DNA from: Prolixibacteraceae bacterium
Lineage (GTDB): Bacteria; Bacteroidota; Bacteroidia; Bacteroidales; Prolixibacteraceae
Reading direction: 5' to 3'
Assembly (NCBI GenBank): GCA_019163175.1
Contig: JAFLKN010000023.1
Coordinates: 1 to 64,000, forward strand
Length of the DNA: 64,000 nt
The notes under the pieces are model-generated. The model ran no database searches, was not told where the DNA came from, and saw only the letters and a list, made by a program, of their open reading frames with translations. Shown in pieces: positions 1 through 10,489 of this stretch. Within the stretch, counting starts at the first letter, position 1. The number at the start of each line of letters is the position of its first letter. A program made the position numbers and the translations under genes.

Positions 1-53
1 ATAGTATTTTAAAAAATAATTTTATCAATTCCACCAACTATTTTTGGCCTCAT

Positions 54-97
54 TAAAAAAACTGCTTGATTTAAGGTAAATCTTAAACGCAGCAGTT
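54..97 (-). terminator. Rho-independent terminator of the beta-helix gene
   Basis: The outer stem AACTGCT (60-66) pairs with AGCAGTT (91-97), and an inner stem TTTAAG (70-75) pairs with CTTAAA (82-87) across a 3x3 internal loop. Read on the minus strand the hairpin is followed by a run of seven T (the A run ending at 61), as expected for termination of the minus-strand gene whose stop codon lies at 154. Confidence 0.75.
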
Positions 98-153
98 AAA
101 AATCATTTTATTAAAAATTCTAAATATATTTATAGATGGTTCTTAAATCAAAC

Positions 154-2388
154 TCATTTAGTAATAATCAACTTATTAGTAAAAATCTGAGATCCTAAAG
201 TTGATTTCAAAACATATAATCCAGCATTTTGATTTGACAAATCAAAAACTTCTGAAGTTCCAGAAATTAATCTACTTGCAACAATTCTTCCTGTTACATC
301 AAAAATTTCGATTCGACTACCTACCGAGGGTAACGACAAAAAACGAACATTAACCTTTCCATGACTCGGATTCGGAAATAATTCAACACCGATTACTTCT
401 TGCGAAAAATTATTGTTTGTTCCCATTGGTGTAATAAATGCACTTTTTAAAACAGTCGGACTGGGATCTTTCATCAAAACCAAAGAGGTATATGGCTGTA
501 AAGAAATGCTTCCCGAATACTTCACTCCACGGGCATCAATTACAGGATAAGTTAGAATAATAGTCTTGATGATTGACGTAGCATTATATTCAAGTGTAAT
601 ATCATTTGAATTTGTAAGGCTTATAGGAGATTTTGTTGAATTAGCATCATAACCTGTAAATAATCTCCAACTGTTCAAATCTCTAAACGCACCTGATGTT
701 GAAGCAGTCTTTGTATAAATTGTTGTTTGATCTTTAAGAGGACGTGCAAATACATTTCCATTAGAAGAACCAAAATTAATATCATCAAGTGTTGAGTAAA
801 AATATAAACACCACTGAGTGGTATTTGACGAAAAAAATATATTATTCGTCAGATGTATATTTGTTTGAGCAGGATACTTACTGTCATGAGCTAGTCCTAT
901 TTGACCTTTCCCATTGTTAAAAAAAGTGTTATTAACTAGTGTTATTCCCCAAGCCTCGTGTAATAGAATGCCAAAATCTGGACAATTTGCTACTGTATTA
1001 TTTGAAACAACAACATTTGTTACAGGTTCATCTAAAAATATTCCTTCAACGGAAAGCATCGTACTATTGGTCCCATCAGCCCTTCCTTTTCCATTCAAAA
1101 TAATATTTCCATCAATAAGTCTATTTACATATTTTTGATCACTGACATAAATACCACCTCCATCATCAACAACATTACAGAATGAATTAATGAAATTATT
1201 TTTGAGCGAAATATTATTTCCTCGAATAAATATACCATTATAGCCAACATTAGTTAAAGAATTAAACTGTACCATTGAATTATCTCCACTAATATATAAT
1301 CCATGATACCCTTCAATAGATCCCATCCCCTCAATTAAACCAATATTTGAAAAAGTACAGCCAATCACTTTAGTTGATTTAGCCCAAGAGTATACACCTA
1401 CATCATTTATATCTGAAATTAAACATCGGTAAATAGTCAAATCAGAAACATTTGAAAATGCCTCAAATGCATATCCTCCGCAAAGTTTTATATCACAATA
1501 ACGAAATTGATTCCCAACACTAGCCGAACCTAATACATTTATTATCCTTTTGTTTGAACCAGAAAAAGCAAGTCCATTAACGGTAATATAGCCCTTATTG
1601 TCTGCCTCAAAAAGGGTTTCAAGTGTACTTACTTTTACTTGAAAATTAGAGGGATTATTACTTCCAAAATACATATAAAATGTACCATTATTACAATACC
1701 ATTCTCCTAACTGATCAAGAGTCTTTAAATCATTTGTTAAAAAATATCCAAAACCATCAGTTGGAGTAATCGTCAACCCTGGAAAAACTAAATTAGTTCC
1801 AGTATGACTGGTAATAGTTTTATTCTCTAACCTCCACCTAGCTGAACGAACTACAATTCCAGCACCAGTCCAATTGGGAGTTGCAATCAACTCATTATCA
1901 GATATAGAGGTATTACCTGAATGTTTTTCAAATGTAAGATAGCCAAAATTAGGATACCTTCCTTTTTTAGTATTGACACCATTTAATGTTACCATATTCA
2001 AGTTATTTGATGCCATTGTTGAAGCTGAATAAATACCATTCCCAAGAGACTTCCACCCTGTAATCGTCTGAAATCCAGTAATTAAAGGCATTGCTCCAGA
2101 TCCATAAAATTCATAACTTATTCTGGCACTAGAGGTACCCGAAGATTTAGCTTTCAATGTTCCATAAAAAGTATCACCAACACGAAATCGCACAACATCT
2201 CCTGGAATTAAAACTTGTAAATTTACTCTCTCTAAAGTTTTCCATGGCACAGATTCTGATAATCCAGAATTAGCATCATTACCTAAACTACTAACATAAT
2301 AGGTAGCTCCATGACTTAAAAAAGAAAAAATAAAAATAATTAGAAAAATCAACGTTGCTTTTAGAAAAATTTCATAATTTTGCTTCAT
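154..2388 (-). CDS. Secreted right-handed beta-helix protein with T9SS sorting domain
   Basis: A 744-residue protein with an N-terminal hydrophobic signal segment (about residues 9-28) and a mature start beginning ATYYVSSLGND, typical of exported parallel beta-helix proteins. The middle (about 280-560) holds many short N/V/I-rich turns such as NNTVANCPDFGI and NNTFFNNG, the pattern of PbH1 repeats found in polysaccharide lyases, glycosidases and adhesins. The last 80 residues (VELFPNPSHGKVNV to LIITK) form a type A type IX secretion sorting domain, so the protein is expected to cross the outer membrane through PorSS and be released or anchored. The substrate cannot be told; a polysaccharide is likely by family. 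It is a single-gene unit with its own promoter region and terminator. Fold and secretion route are well supported, activity is not. Confidence 0.88.
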   Translation of the reverse strand: MKQNYEIFLKATLIFLIIFIFSFLSHGATYYVSSLGNDANSGLSESVPWKTLERVNLQVLIPGDVVRFRVGDTFYGTLKAKSSGTSSARISYEFYGSGAMPLITGFQTITGWKSLGNGIYSASTMASNNLNMVTLNGVNTKKGRYPNFGYLTFEKHSGNTSISDNELIATPNWTGAGIVVRSARWRLENKTITSHTGTNLVFPGLTITPTDGFGYFLTNDLKTLDQLGEWYCNNGTFYMYFGSNNPSNFQVKVSTLETLFEADNKGYITVNGLAFSGSNKRIINVLGSASVGNQFRYCDIKLCGGYAFEAFSNVSDLTIYRCLISDINDVGVYSWAKSTKVIGCTFSNIGLIEGMGSIEGYHGLYISGDNSMVQFNSLTNVGYNGIFIRGNNISLKNNFINSFCNVVDDGGGIYVSDQKYVNRLIDGNIILNGKGRADGTNSTMLSVEGIFLDEPVTNVVVSNNTVANCPDFGILLHEAWGITLVNNTFFNNGKGQIGLAHDSKYPAQTNIHLTNNIFFSSNTTQWCLYFYSTLDDINFGSSNGNVFARPLKDQTTIYTKTASTSGAFRDLNSWRLFTGYDANSTKSPISLTNSNDITLEYNATSIIKTIILTYPVIDARGVKYSGSISLQPYTSLVLMKDPSPTVLKSAFITPMGTNNNFSQEVIGVELFPNPSHGKVNVRFLSLPSVGSRIEIFDVTGRIVASRLISGTSEVFDLSNQNAGLYVLKSTLGSQIFTNKLIITK

Positions 2389-2443
2389 AATAATTGTTTT
2401 AATACTTGTTAAACATTTTTCTTTTCTTCAAATCAATCTACCC

Positions 2444-2483
2444 TTGCAAAATATTAATAGTCTCACCGATTAATATTTTGCAA
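2444..2483 (-). promoter_or_regulatory. 15-bp perfect inverted repeat upstream of beta-helix gene
   Basis: TTGCAAAATATTAAT (2444-2458) and ATTAATATTTTGCAA (2469-2483) are exact reverse complements separated by 10 nt. The right arm overlaps the last three bases of the -7 box at 2481-2488, and the ATG is 56 nt further on. The position fits an operator over the transcription start or a 5' leader hairpin; the sequence alone does not decide between them. Confidence 0.6.
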
Positions 2484-2488
2484 AGTTA
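2481..2488 (-). promoter_or_regulatory. -7 promoter box TAACTTTG for the beta-helix gene
   Basis: Read on the minus strand the box is TAACTTTG, an exact match to the Bacteroidota TAnnTTTG element. No clear TTTG -33 element lies 19-23 nt upstream. Transcription would start around 2474, giving a leader of roughly 85 nt that includes most of the inverted repeat. Confidence 0.5.
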
Positions 2489-2884
2489 GAATTTTGGCTT
2501 AATTTATTTGTTAAAAAATATTAATTTATTAACACTTACATGTTGACATTTTTGTGTTGATAATTTTTTATTTAAAATCTTCAAAGAGTCTAACTATAAG
2601 ACAATTAAGCATTATTGTATTTAAAAATACAGGTTCAAGTTGCATTGTAAAATCCTGATTAATATTTCTTCGCAAATTTGACTTCTCTAAGAAATCTTCA
2701 TTTTTTTGATTAAAATACATTTACTACAATAGTTTTAGGTGATTTTGCAAATCCCTAAAAAAGCATATTGAATCTTACCATCTTGATTAGGCACAGTTTT
2801 ATTTTTCGCAAAATATTCATTGATTCAAATCATAGATAATCCTAAAAAATCAATATATTTAGGAAGCTAATAATCATACAAACT

Positions 2885-4882
2885 ATGACTACATTGAAAC
2901 CGGCCTATTCTAAAATATTAATTGTAGATGATAATACCTTTTATCTTTCTGTCCTAAAAACAATTTTAAAGGATGTTGAAGCAGAGATATTCATGGCTAG
3001 CTCAGGACAAGATGCATTAACTCTAATTAATGAAAATAATTTTGCTCTCGCAGTATTAGACATTGAGATGCCTGAAATGAATGGCTTTGAGCTTGCAGGT
3101 CATATCCGAAAAATGCACCTGCGTGATCTTCTGCCAATTATTTTTTTAACTGCCTATTTCTCAGATGAAATACAAATGTTTAAGGGATATGATAATGGCG
3201 CTATTGACTATCTGACCAAGCCCGTAAACAGAACTATGTTCATCAGTAAGGTAAAAATCTTCCTTGAACTTGACAAGCAAAAAAGAAAACTGTTGGATAT
3301 TCAAGAATCACTCCAAAATTCAAAAATGGAGCTCGAACAGAATCAGCGTGAAATTCGTTTACAAAATATTACTCTTCAAAAAGCTCAGTCTGAAACGGAT
3401 GAATCCCGGAAGAAATATATAAAACTTTATGATTTTGCACCATCCGGATATTTTTCCATCGACAGCGCGGGTAAAATGTTTGAAATAAATTTGAAAGCAG
3501 CAAGTATGTTTGGACACGATCCTGCTGAGCTAATCAACTGTGATTTCAAGTCTTTCATTGCGCCAGAATCACAATCTCATGCAGATAATTTTCTGACTCA
3601 TATTTTTGAAGATGAAGAAAATATGGGATGCGAACTCAAGCTACTACCTATTGATGGAAAAACCATTTATGTATTTCTGGAAGGAGCTTTAGTGGATAAA
3701 AAGCAAAAGTGTTTAATGTCTATGGTTGACATCACTGACAGGAAGGAAGCACAAATAGCAATGGAAGAATCGGAAAGTTTATATCACTCACTTTTAAAAA
3801 CATCTCCAGACGGGATAATTCTGACCAATCTTGATGGAAAAATAATTGAAGCCTCTGATATCGCAATTGATCTTTTAGGAAACAACCAAATATTGAATAT
3901 TGAAGGAATGTCAATCATTCAATTTGTTCCGAAGGGATCAAGAAGATCATGGATAAAACTATATAACTCAACTCGCAAAGAAGGTATAGTTCAGAACATG
4001 GAAATAAAATTAAATCGATTGGATAAAGCAGAATTTACTGGTGAAGTCAGTTCATCTCAGATAAGAGATAATGATGGTAACCTTAAAGCATATATGGCTG
4101 TTATACGCGATATTTCAGAAAGGAAACTTTTTGAAAAGCAACTTCGTCATTCAGAAAGAATGGCTGGTATTGGAGAGCTAGCAACAGGAATGGCCCATGA
4201 AATAAATCAACCTCTGAATACAATGTCAATGATTATTGACAACATCGTATTTGCAATGGATAATAATACTATAACTGAAAATTACCTAAAGACTAAAATT
4301 GATAAGGTTTTCGACAATATAACCAGAATAAGAAAAATCATCGATCATGTCAGAACATTCTCTAGAGATCAGGATGATTTCATACAGGGTCAATTCGATA
4401 TTAGAATAAGCATAAATAATTGCATTTCGATGATATCTGAGCAAATGAACCATAAAGATATCAAGTTGACATACAACAATCCGCCGGATCTTCCATTGAT
4501 AGACGGAAATACATACCGATTTGAACAAGTCATGCTTAATTTGCTGATTAATGCTAAAGATGCAATTGAAGAAAAGAGAATAAGTCAATCAAAAAACTTC
4601 AAAAAAAAGATAGATATTACTTCGGAATTTATTGAAAATCAAATCATCATTGAGGTTAAAGACAATGGAATTGGTATAAATCAGTCTGACATTGACAAAG
4701 TACTACTTCCTTTCTTTACAACAAAAGCACCCGGACAAGGAACGGGACTCGGATTATCAATTTCGTACGGGATAATTAAAGAGTTAGGAGGAGAAATAGA
4801 TATACAAAGCAAACTAAACCTAGGCACAACTGTTTCAATCAAAATACCAATTCAAGAGATTAAAAGCAAGAAAAAAGTATAG
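2885..4882 (+). CDS. Hybrid sensor: receiver-PAS-PAS-histidine kinase
   Basis: A 665-residue soluble protein without membrane segments. The N-terminal receiver domain (about 10-125) has phosphoacceptor Asp59 (LDIEMPEMNG) and the conserved YLTKPVN lysine. A coiled coil (about 130-175) leads to two PAS domains (about 180-295 and 298-420). The kinase core follows, with H-box HEINQPL (His438), N-box NLLINAKDAI, G1 DNGIGI and G2 GTGLGLS. The NtrB-like HEINQPL H-box and the downstream sigma-54 activator two bases away indicate a cognate pair. An N-terminal receiver suggests the kinase is itself controlled by another phosphodonor. PAS ligands are unknown. Domain calls are firm, the stimulus is not visible. 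Confidence 0.93.
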   Translation: MTTLKPAYSKILIVDDNTFYLSVLKTILKDVEAEIFMASSGQDALTLINENNFALAVLDIEMPEMNGFELAGHIRKMHLRDLLPIIFLTAYFSDEIQMFKGYDNGAIDYLTKPVNRTMFISKVKIFLELDKQKRKLLDIQESLQNSKMELEQNQREIRLQNITLQKAQSETDESRKKYIKLYDFAPSGYFSIDSAGKMFEINLKAASMFGHDPAELINCDFKSFIAPESQSHADNFLTHIFEDEENMGCELKLLPIDGKTIYVFLEGALVDKKQKCLMSMVDITDRKEAQIAMEESESLYHSLLKTSPDGIILTNLDGKIIEASDIAIDLLGNNQILNIEGMSIIQFVPKGSRRSWIKLYNSTRKEGIVQNMEIKLNRLDKAEFTGEVSSSQIRDNDGNLKAYMAVIRDISERKLFEKQLRHSERMAGIGELATGMAHEINQPLNTMSMIIDNIVFAMDNNTITENYLKTKIDKVFDNITRIRKIIDHVRTFSRDQDDFIQGQFDIRISINNCISMISEQMNHKDIKLTYNNPPDLPLIDGNTYRFEQVMLNLLINAKDAIEEKRISQSKNFKKKIDITSEFIENQIIIEVKDNGIGINQSDIDKVLLPFFTTKAPGQGTGLGLSISYGIIKELGGEIDIQSKLNLGTTVSIKIPIQEIKSKKKV

Positions 4883-4884
4883 AA

Positions 4885-6312
4885 ATGTTTAATAATTCCG
4901 AAAAAAGAGAAAACCTTCAATTAAATGCGCAAATGAAGGTTCTTGTTATTGATGATGAGTCTAATTTCACTGAAGAAATCGAAGAATTTCTTCAAAATCA
5001 GGGATATCTTTCTTTTACAGCTAATAACGTGCATAAGGGAAAGGCCATATTAAAAAGTCATGACATTGACTTGCTCATACTTGATGTTCGGTTAAAAGGG
5101 GTAAATGGACTCGATGTATTGAAAGAAGTTAAACTTGCTTATCCGAAGTTAGAGGTGATTATTGTATCGGCACATGGAGACATGGAAACTGTAATTACAG
5201 CATTGCGCAACGGAGCGATTGATTATCTAAAAAAACCATTCCGCCACACTGATATTCAGATAGCCATACAGAGAACTCGCAAATTTCTAGACCTCCATCG
5301 TGTGATAAGAAACATGGAGGAAAAGAATTCCCTTATCTCAAAAAATCTTCAAGAGAAAATAAAACGTGAATTTATTGGTGAAAGCAGGCAAATTAAAGAG
5401 ATACTTAACCTCGCAATGACTGCCTCAAAATATAAAGACACTAGTGTTTTGATAACAGGAGAAAGTGGAACAGGAAAAGAAAATGTTGCCCGAATCATCC
5501 ATTACGAAAGTGATAGAAAAGACAATATATTTTGTGCAGTTAACAGCAGTGCTATAACAGACTCACTGCTTGAAAGTGAATTTTTTGGACACAAAAAGGG
5601 ATCATTTACCGGAGCTATATCTGATAAAAAAGGATTCTTTGAAGTTAGTGACAATGGCACCTTATTTTTGGATGAAATAGCAGATATGCCAATTAATTTA
5701 CAGGCAAAAATCCTTCGGGCCATTGAAGAAAAGACCATTACACGAGTAGGCGAAACTGAACCTGTTGCAACAGATTTCAGAATAATTGCTGCAACAAACC
5801 ACGATATCGAAAAATTAATCGAAGCAAAGAAATTCCGACTTGATCTGTTACATCGCTTGAATACCATACACATTCATATTCCGCCATTGCGTGAACGGAT
5901 CGAAGATATTCAGCCACTTTTGGAATATTTTGTTTCTGAATTTGCAAGAAGATTGAATAAGCCAGTCCCCGGAATCGCAAAAGAAACAGTCAAAATGCTG
6001 ATGACCTATTCTTTCCCGGGCAACGTAAGAGAATTGAGAAATATGACGGAAAGAGCGCTTATTTTGTGTAGAGATGAAATCTTAACTCCAAATGATTTTT
6101 ATACAAAACCTGGAACTGATCAAGTCACCCAGAAAGAAACAGTCATTTTTAATCTCGACGAAAACGAACAAAACCTCATACGACTTGCTTTAAAAGAGAA
6201 AAATTTCAACCAGAATAAGACTGCAGAATTATTGGGTATTACCCGTGATTCTTTAATACGCAGAATGAAAAAATATGGAATTATGGTTTCAAAAAGCGAC
6301 AATTCAGAATAA
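4885..6312 (+). CDS. Sigma-54-dependent NtrC-family response regulator
   Basis: A 475-residue NtrC-type regulator starting 2 nt after the kinase stop, so translation is probably coupled. The receiver domain (about 17-130) has Asp67 (LDVRLKGVNG). The AAA+ domain (about 165-400) shows Walker A GESGTGKE, a sigma-54 contact loop written GSFTGA instead of GAFTGA, Walker B TLFLDEIADM and the arginine-finger region. The C-terminus (about 430-470) is a Fis-type helix-turn-helix. It should activate sigma-54 promoters in response to the adjacent kinase. Ser for Ala in the loop is common among homologues and should not abolish activity. I did not find a convincing -24/-12 promoter in the window, so its targets probably lie elsewhere. 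Confidence 0.93.
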   Translation: MFNNSEKRENLQLNAQMKVLVIDDESNFTEEIEEFLQNQGYLSFTANNVHKGKAILKSHDIDLLILDVRLKGVNGLDVLKEVKLAYPKLEVIIVSAHGDMETVITALRNGAIDYLKKPFRHTDIQIAIQRTRKFLDLHRVIRNMEEKNSLISKNLQEKIKREFIGESRQIKEILNLAMTASKYKDTSVLITGESGTGKENVARIIHYESDRKDNIFCAVNSSAITDSLLESEFFGHKKGSFTGAISDKKGFFEVSDNGTLFLDEIADMPINLQAKILRAIEEKTITRVGETEPVATDFRIIAATNHDIEKLIEAKKFRLDLLHRLNTIHIHIPPLRERIEDIQPLLEYFVSEFARRLNKPVPGIAKETVKMLMTYSFPGNVRELRNMTERALILCRDEILTPNDFYTKPGTDQVTQKETVIFNLDENEQNLIRLALKEKNFNQNKTAELLGITRDSLIRRMKKYGIMVSKSDNSE

Positions 6313-6332
6313 AATATTCTTGTGCTCGAATT

Positions 6333-6731
6333 TTAGATCATATACTTTTCAGCTAATCCTTTTTCAATCAGAATATCATTCAGACAATAATAATCTCCAA
6401 TATTCCGGATTCCGTTTAATCCGGCAATGTGGGTGTTATCAATTTTAATGTAAACAACAGCCAGATATCGCCCATACTTCTCTTTCTTATCTTTGACGGT
6501 TTCAATAATAACGTCATCCTTTTCTTTCAATACTGACTTTACAAAAGCAGAAGCTTTGTTTCCCTCCTCCCATTCCGGACTGTCTTTCTTTACTCCATAT
6601 ACTTCAGGGGTATTTACTCCCAAAAGCCGGACTTTTTCACCATGAATCCAGACTAAAAGCCCAAGGTCGATATCTAATTCCAAAGTATCACCATCAACCA
6701 CTTTTTTAATAACTGCCTTATACTGATACAT
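6333..6731 (-). CDS. Thermonuclease-family (SNase-like) protein
   Basis: A 132-residue single-domain staphylococcal-nuclease fold protein. Recognisable active-site segments are VDGDTLELDIDLG (calcium Asp), KVRLLGVNTPE (catalytic Arg and Glu) and KEKYGRYLA (second catalytic Arg). The second calcium Asp of SNase (the D of DTPE) is Asn here, a substitution seen in many bacterial relatives, so calcium affinity may differ. There is no signal peptide, so it is predicted to be cytoplasmic, unlike secreted SNase. It lies downstream of yidC on the same strand but behind a strong terminator, and converges on the response-regulator gene, so it is probably its own unit. Confidence 0.85.
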   Translation of the reverse strand: MYQYKAVIKKVVDGDTLELDIDLGLLVWIHGEKVRLLGVNTPEVYGVKKDSPEWEEGNKASAFVKSVLKEKDDVIIETVKDKKEKYGRYLAVVYIKIDNTHIAGLNGIRNIGDYYCLNDILIEKGLAEKYMI

Positions 6732-6772
6732 AGTTTCCTGTTGTTATTTTACTGACAACAAGTTACAAAAAA

Positions 6773-6790
6773 AGCTGCTCATGAGCAGCT
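6773..6790. terminator. Bidirectional terminator after yidC
   Basis: An uninterrupted 18-bp palindrome AGCTGCTCATGAGCAGCT is flanked by seven A on the left (6767-6773) and seven T on the right (6790-6796). It terminates the minus-strand pyrG-yidC unit and would also stop plus-strand read-through. Confidence 0.88.
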
Positions 6791-6812
6791 TTTTTTATTT
6801 TATTTTTTTTAA

Positions 6813-8744
6813 TTATTTCCGAGGTTGAACGCCCTTTTGTTTAGCCATATCTTCCAGCTTTTGCTGAAACTTCGACTTTACGACTGGCTTCTTTTTATTA
6901 ATCAATATTTGAGCTCTGATTTTTTCCTCGTCAATCATAAACCGGAATACATACATCTGACCAATAGTGATTACGTTGGCAAGGAAATAATAGTAACTCA
7001 ACCCAGATGCGTATCCGTTAAGAATAAACAGGAACATAACCGGCATTAAGTACATCATAGTTTTCATGCCAGGCATCGCATCGGTATTCTGAGTCTGTGA
7101 ATTCATGTAGGTCGAAATAATAGTAGTGACTGTCATTAACAAACAGAATAAACTGACATGGTCACCATAAAATGGTATCTTGAAAGGCAAATTCAGAATC
7201 GAGTCATAGGTTGACAAATCGGTTGCCCACAAGAAACTTTCTTGACGGAGTTCTATTGATGTTGGGAAAAAGAAGAACATAGCAATCAGAACAGGAAATT
7301 GAAACAGCATGGGCAAACAACCGCCCATAGGATTCACCCCAGCTTTTTTGTATAACGCCATTACTGCCTGCTGTTTCTCCATAGGCTTATCCTTACCAAA
7401 CTTTTCATTTATTTCATCAATTTCAGGCTTTAGAGCTTTCATTTTAGCCTGAGAATGATATGATTTAAATGTGAATGGGAAAATTAATAGCTTGATAAAA
7501 ATGGTTAGCAACAAAATGATGATCCCAAAATTATCAATGTATTTTCTCAGAAAGTTAAAAACAGGAATAACAATCCACTTGTTGACTGGACTAACAATGG
7601 CATAACCCAGATTGATCTGACTTTCCATTGAAAGATTATCATACTGTTTCAGTGTATTGTAGTGACTTGGACCGAAGAAAAACTTCATTTTAATGCTTTC
7701 CGAATCTTTTCCTTCGTAAGGAAGAGCTATATCAGCATTGAAGGTACCTACGTACCGTGGGTCTTCTTTGGTTAACTCAGTTTTAATATCGGCAGTTGGA
7801 AAAGCATCGTCAGCAATTAAGGTTGACGCAAAAAACAATTGTTTAAAGCTGACCCATTTAGTTTTAGTCCGTAAACTTTCTTCTCCTGATTTTCCTGTTG
7901 AAATATTGTCTACATCATCATCCAGATATTTGTAGTAAATAGTGGCATAATTGTCGTCTCCATACTGCGATTGTTTCTCTTGACGAGGAATAGCAATATT
8001 CCAGTTAAAATTCAAATAATTTGAGTTGGTAGTTACAATATTATTCAACCCAACAACATTTACCTCAAAACCAACCAAATAAGAATTATAGTCGAGCGAA
8101 TATTTGTATTCCAGGTATTTGCCATCACCGGCAGGCAATCTCATCGAGATACTTTTAGAATCTCCTTTGTTGGACGAATTGAATTTTTCATTTCCTTCCT
8201 TTCCAATTTTCACTTCCGGACCACTCAAAACTGAACTTTCAGCTGAGTCTGAAGGAGTAAAGTAAAAAGACTCAGTTTCGATGCTACGATTTTGAGCAAA
8301 GAAGTTCATCCCAAATTTACTACTGGTTCCTTCAAACAGTATCAGCGGTTTTGCTTCAAATGTCTTGAAATTTTTTAGCTCAACGGAATAAATACGTCCT
8401 CCTTTATTGGAGAATGTTACTTTAATCAGGTTGTTTTCAATCGTGTAAAATTTTTCCTTTCCCGCTGAAGCATCAGAAAATACACCAAATTTTTCTTTCC
8501 GAGCCTGATCTTCTTGTGATGATAAACTATCACTGCTTACTTGTGAAATTATAGCTTTTGATTTTGCTTCTTCAAGCTGTTTGGCTACCAATTCTGCTTT
8601 TTCCTGTTCGATTCGAACTAATTCAATCGAATCGCGCGTTTTTTTTGCAGCGGCAACCTGTTCTTCTGAGGGTCTGTTAAAATAGCTAAACCCAATTAGA
8701 ATTGAAAAAATAAGGACTACACCTAAGATCGTATTTCTATCCAT
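6813..8744 (-). CDS. yidC: Membrane protein insertase YidC
   Basis: A 643-residue Oxa1/YidC/Alb3 insertase of the Gram-negative long form. It has an N-terminal anchor (residues about 6-22, GVVLIFSILIGFSYF) and a large periplasmic beta-domain (about 90-365). The conserved core contains FGIIILLLTIFIKLLIFPFT, the cytoplasmic hairpin KPEIDEINEKFG, NPMGGCLPMLFQFPVLIAMF and further helices, and a basic tail follows. It inserts inner-membrane proteins alone or with SecYEG. Its start lies 7 nt after the pyrG stop, so the two form an operon, an arrangement familiar in this phylum. Transcription ends at the 6773 palindrome. Length and motifs are normal. Confidence 0.97.
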   Translation of the reverse strand: MDRNTILGVVLIFSILIGFSYFNRPSEEQVAAAKKTRDSIELVRIEQEKAELVAKQLEEAKSKAIISQVSSDSLSSQEDQARKEKFGVFSDASAGKEKFYTIENNLIKVTFSNKGGRIYSVELKNFKTFEAKPLILFEGTSSKFGMNFFAQNRSIETESFYFTPSDSAESSVLSGPEVKIGKEGNEKFNSSNKGDSKSISMRLPAGDGKYLEYKYSLDYNSYLVGFEVNVVGLNNIVTTNSNYLNFNWNIAIPRQEKQSQYGDDNYATIYYKYLDDDVDNISTGKSGEESLRTKTKWVSFKQLFFASTLIADDAFPTADIKTELTKEDPRYVGTFNADIALPYEGKDSESIKMKFFFGPSHYNTLKQYDNLSMESQINLGYAIVSPVNKWIVIPVFNFLRKYIDNFGIIILLLTIFIKLLIFPFTFKSYHSQAKMKALKPEIDEINEKFGKDKPMEKQQAVMALYKKAGVNPMGGCLPMLFQFPVLIAMFFFFPTSIELRQESFLWATDLSTYDSILNLPFKIPFYGDHVSLFCLLMTVTTIISTYMNSQTQNTDAMPGMKTMMYLMPVMFLFILNGYASGLSYYYFLANVITIGQMYVFRFMIDEEKIRAQILINKKKPVVKSKFQQKLEDMAKQKGVQPRK

Positions 8745-8751
8745 AAAAATA

Positions 8752-10377
<1,626 letters not shown>

Positions 10378-10388
10378 TTAAAAGCGAG

Positions 10389-10396
10389 CAAAGTTA
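10389..10396 (-). promoter_or_regulatory. -7 promoter box TAACTTTG for pyrG-yidC
   Basis: Minus-strand TAACTTTG matches TAnnTTTG exactly and lies 33 nt upstream of the pyrG ATG. No clear -33 TTTG is present. The DUF349 gene upstream ends at its own terminator (10456-10478), so a promoter is needed in this gap. Confidence 0.55.
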
Positions 10397-10455
10397 ATTA
10401 ATAAAACGTACTGCTAAAAAATGTTGAAAAAATTAATAAATGGTTAACAACAAAA

Positions 10456-10478
10456 AACCCGCCTGAAGTCGGCGGGTT
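10456..10478 (-). terminator. Terminator of the DUF349 gene
   Basis: AACCCGCC (10456-10463) pairs with GGCGGGTT (10471-10478) over a 7-nt loop. On the minus strand the stem runs directly into a TTTTTT tract, as expected for the minus-strand gene whose stop codon is at 10490. Confidence 0.88.
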
Positions 10479-10489
10479 CTTTTATGAGG

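Larger units (their letters stand above)
2389..2884. other. AT-rich divergent intergenic region
   Basis: About 500 bp separate two divergently transcribed genes. Near the left end are a -7 type box and a 15-bp perfect inverted repeat (listed separately). The remainder is strongly AT-rich without a credible ORF, RNA gene or repeat. Upstream of the kinase at 2885 there is only a weak TATATTTA (about 2854-2861) without a convincing -33 partner. Confidence 0.6.

Noticed and set aside
6306-6320. AGAATA/TATTCT inverted repeat at the end of the response-regulator gene
   Set aside because: Only six weak A/T base pairs, includes the stop codon and lacks a T-tract; too weak for a terminator call.
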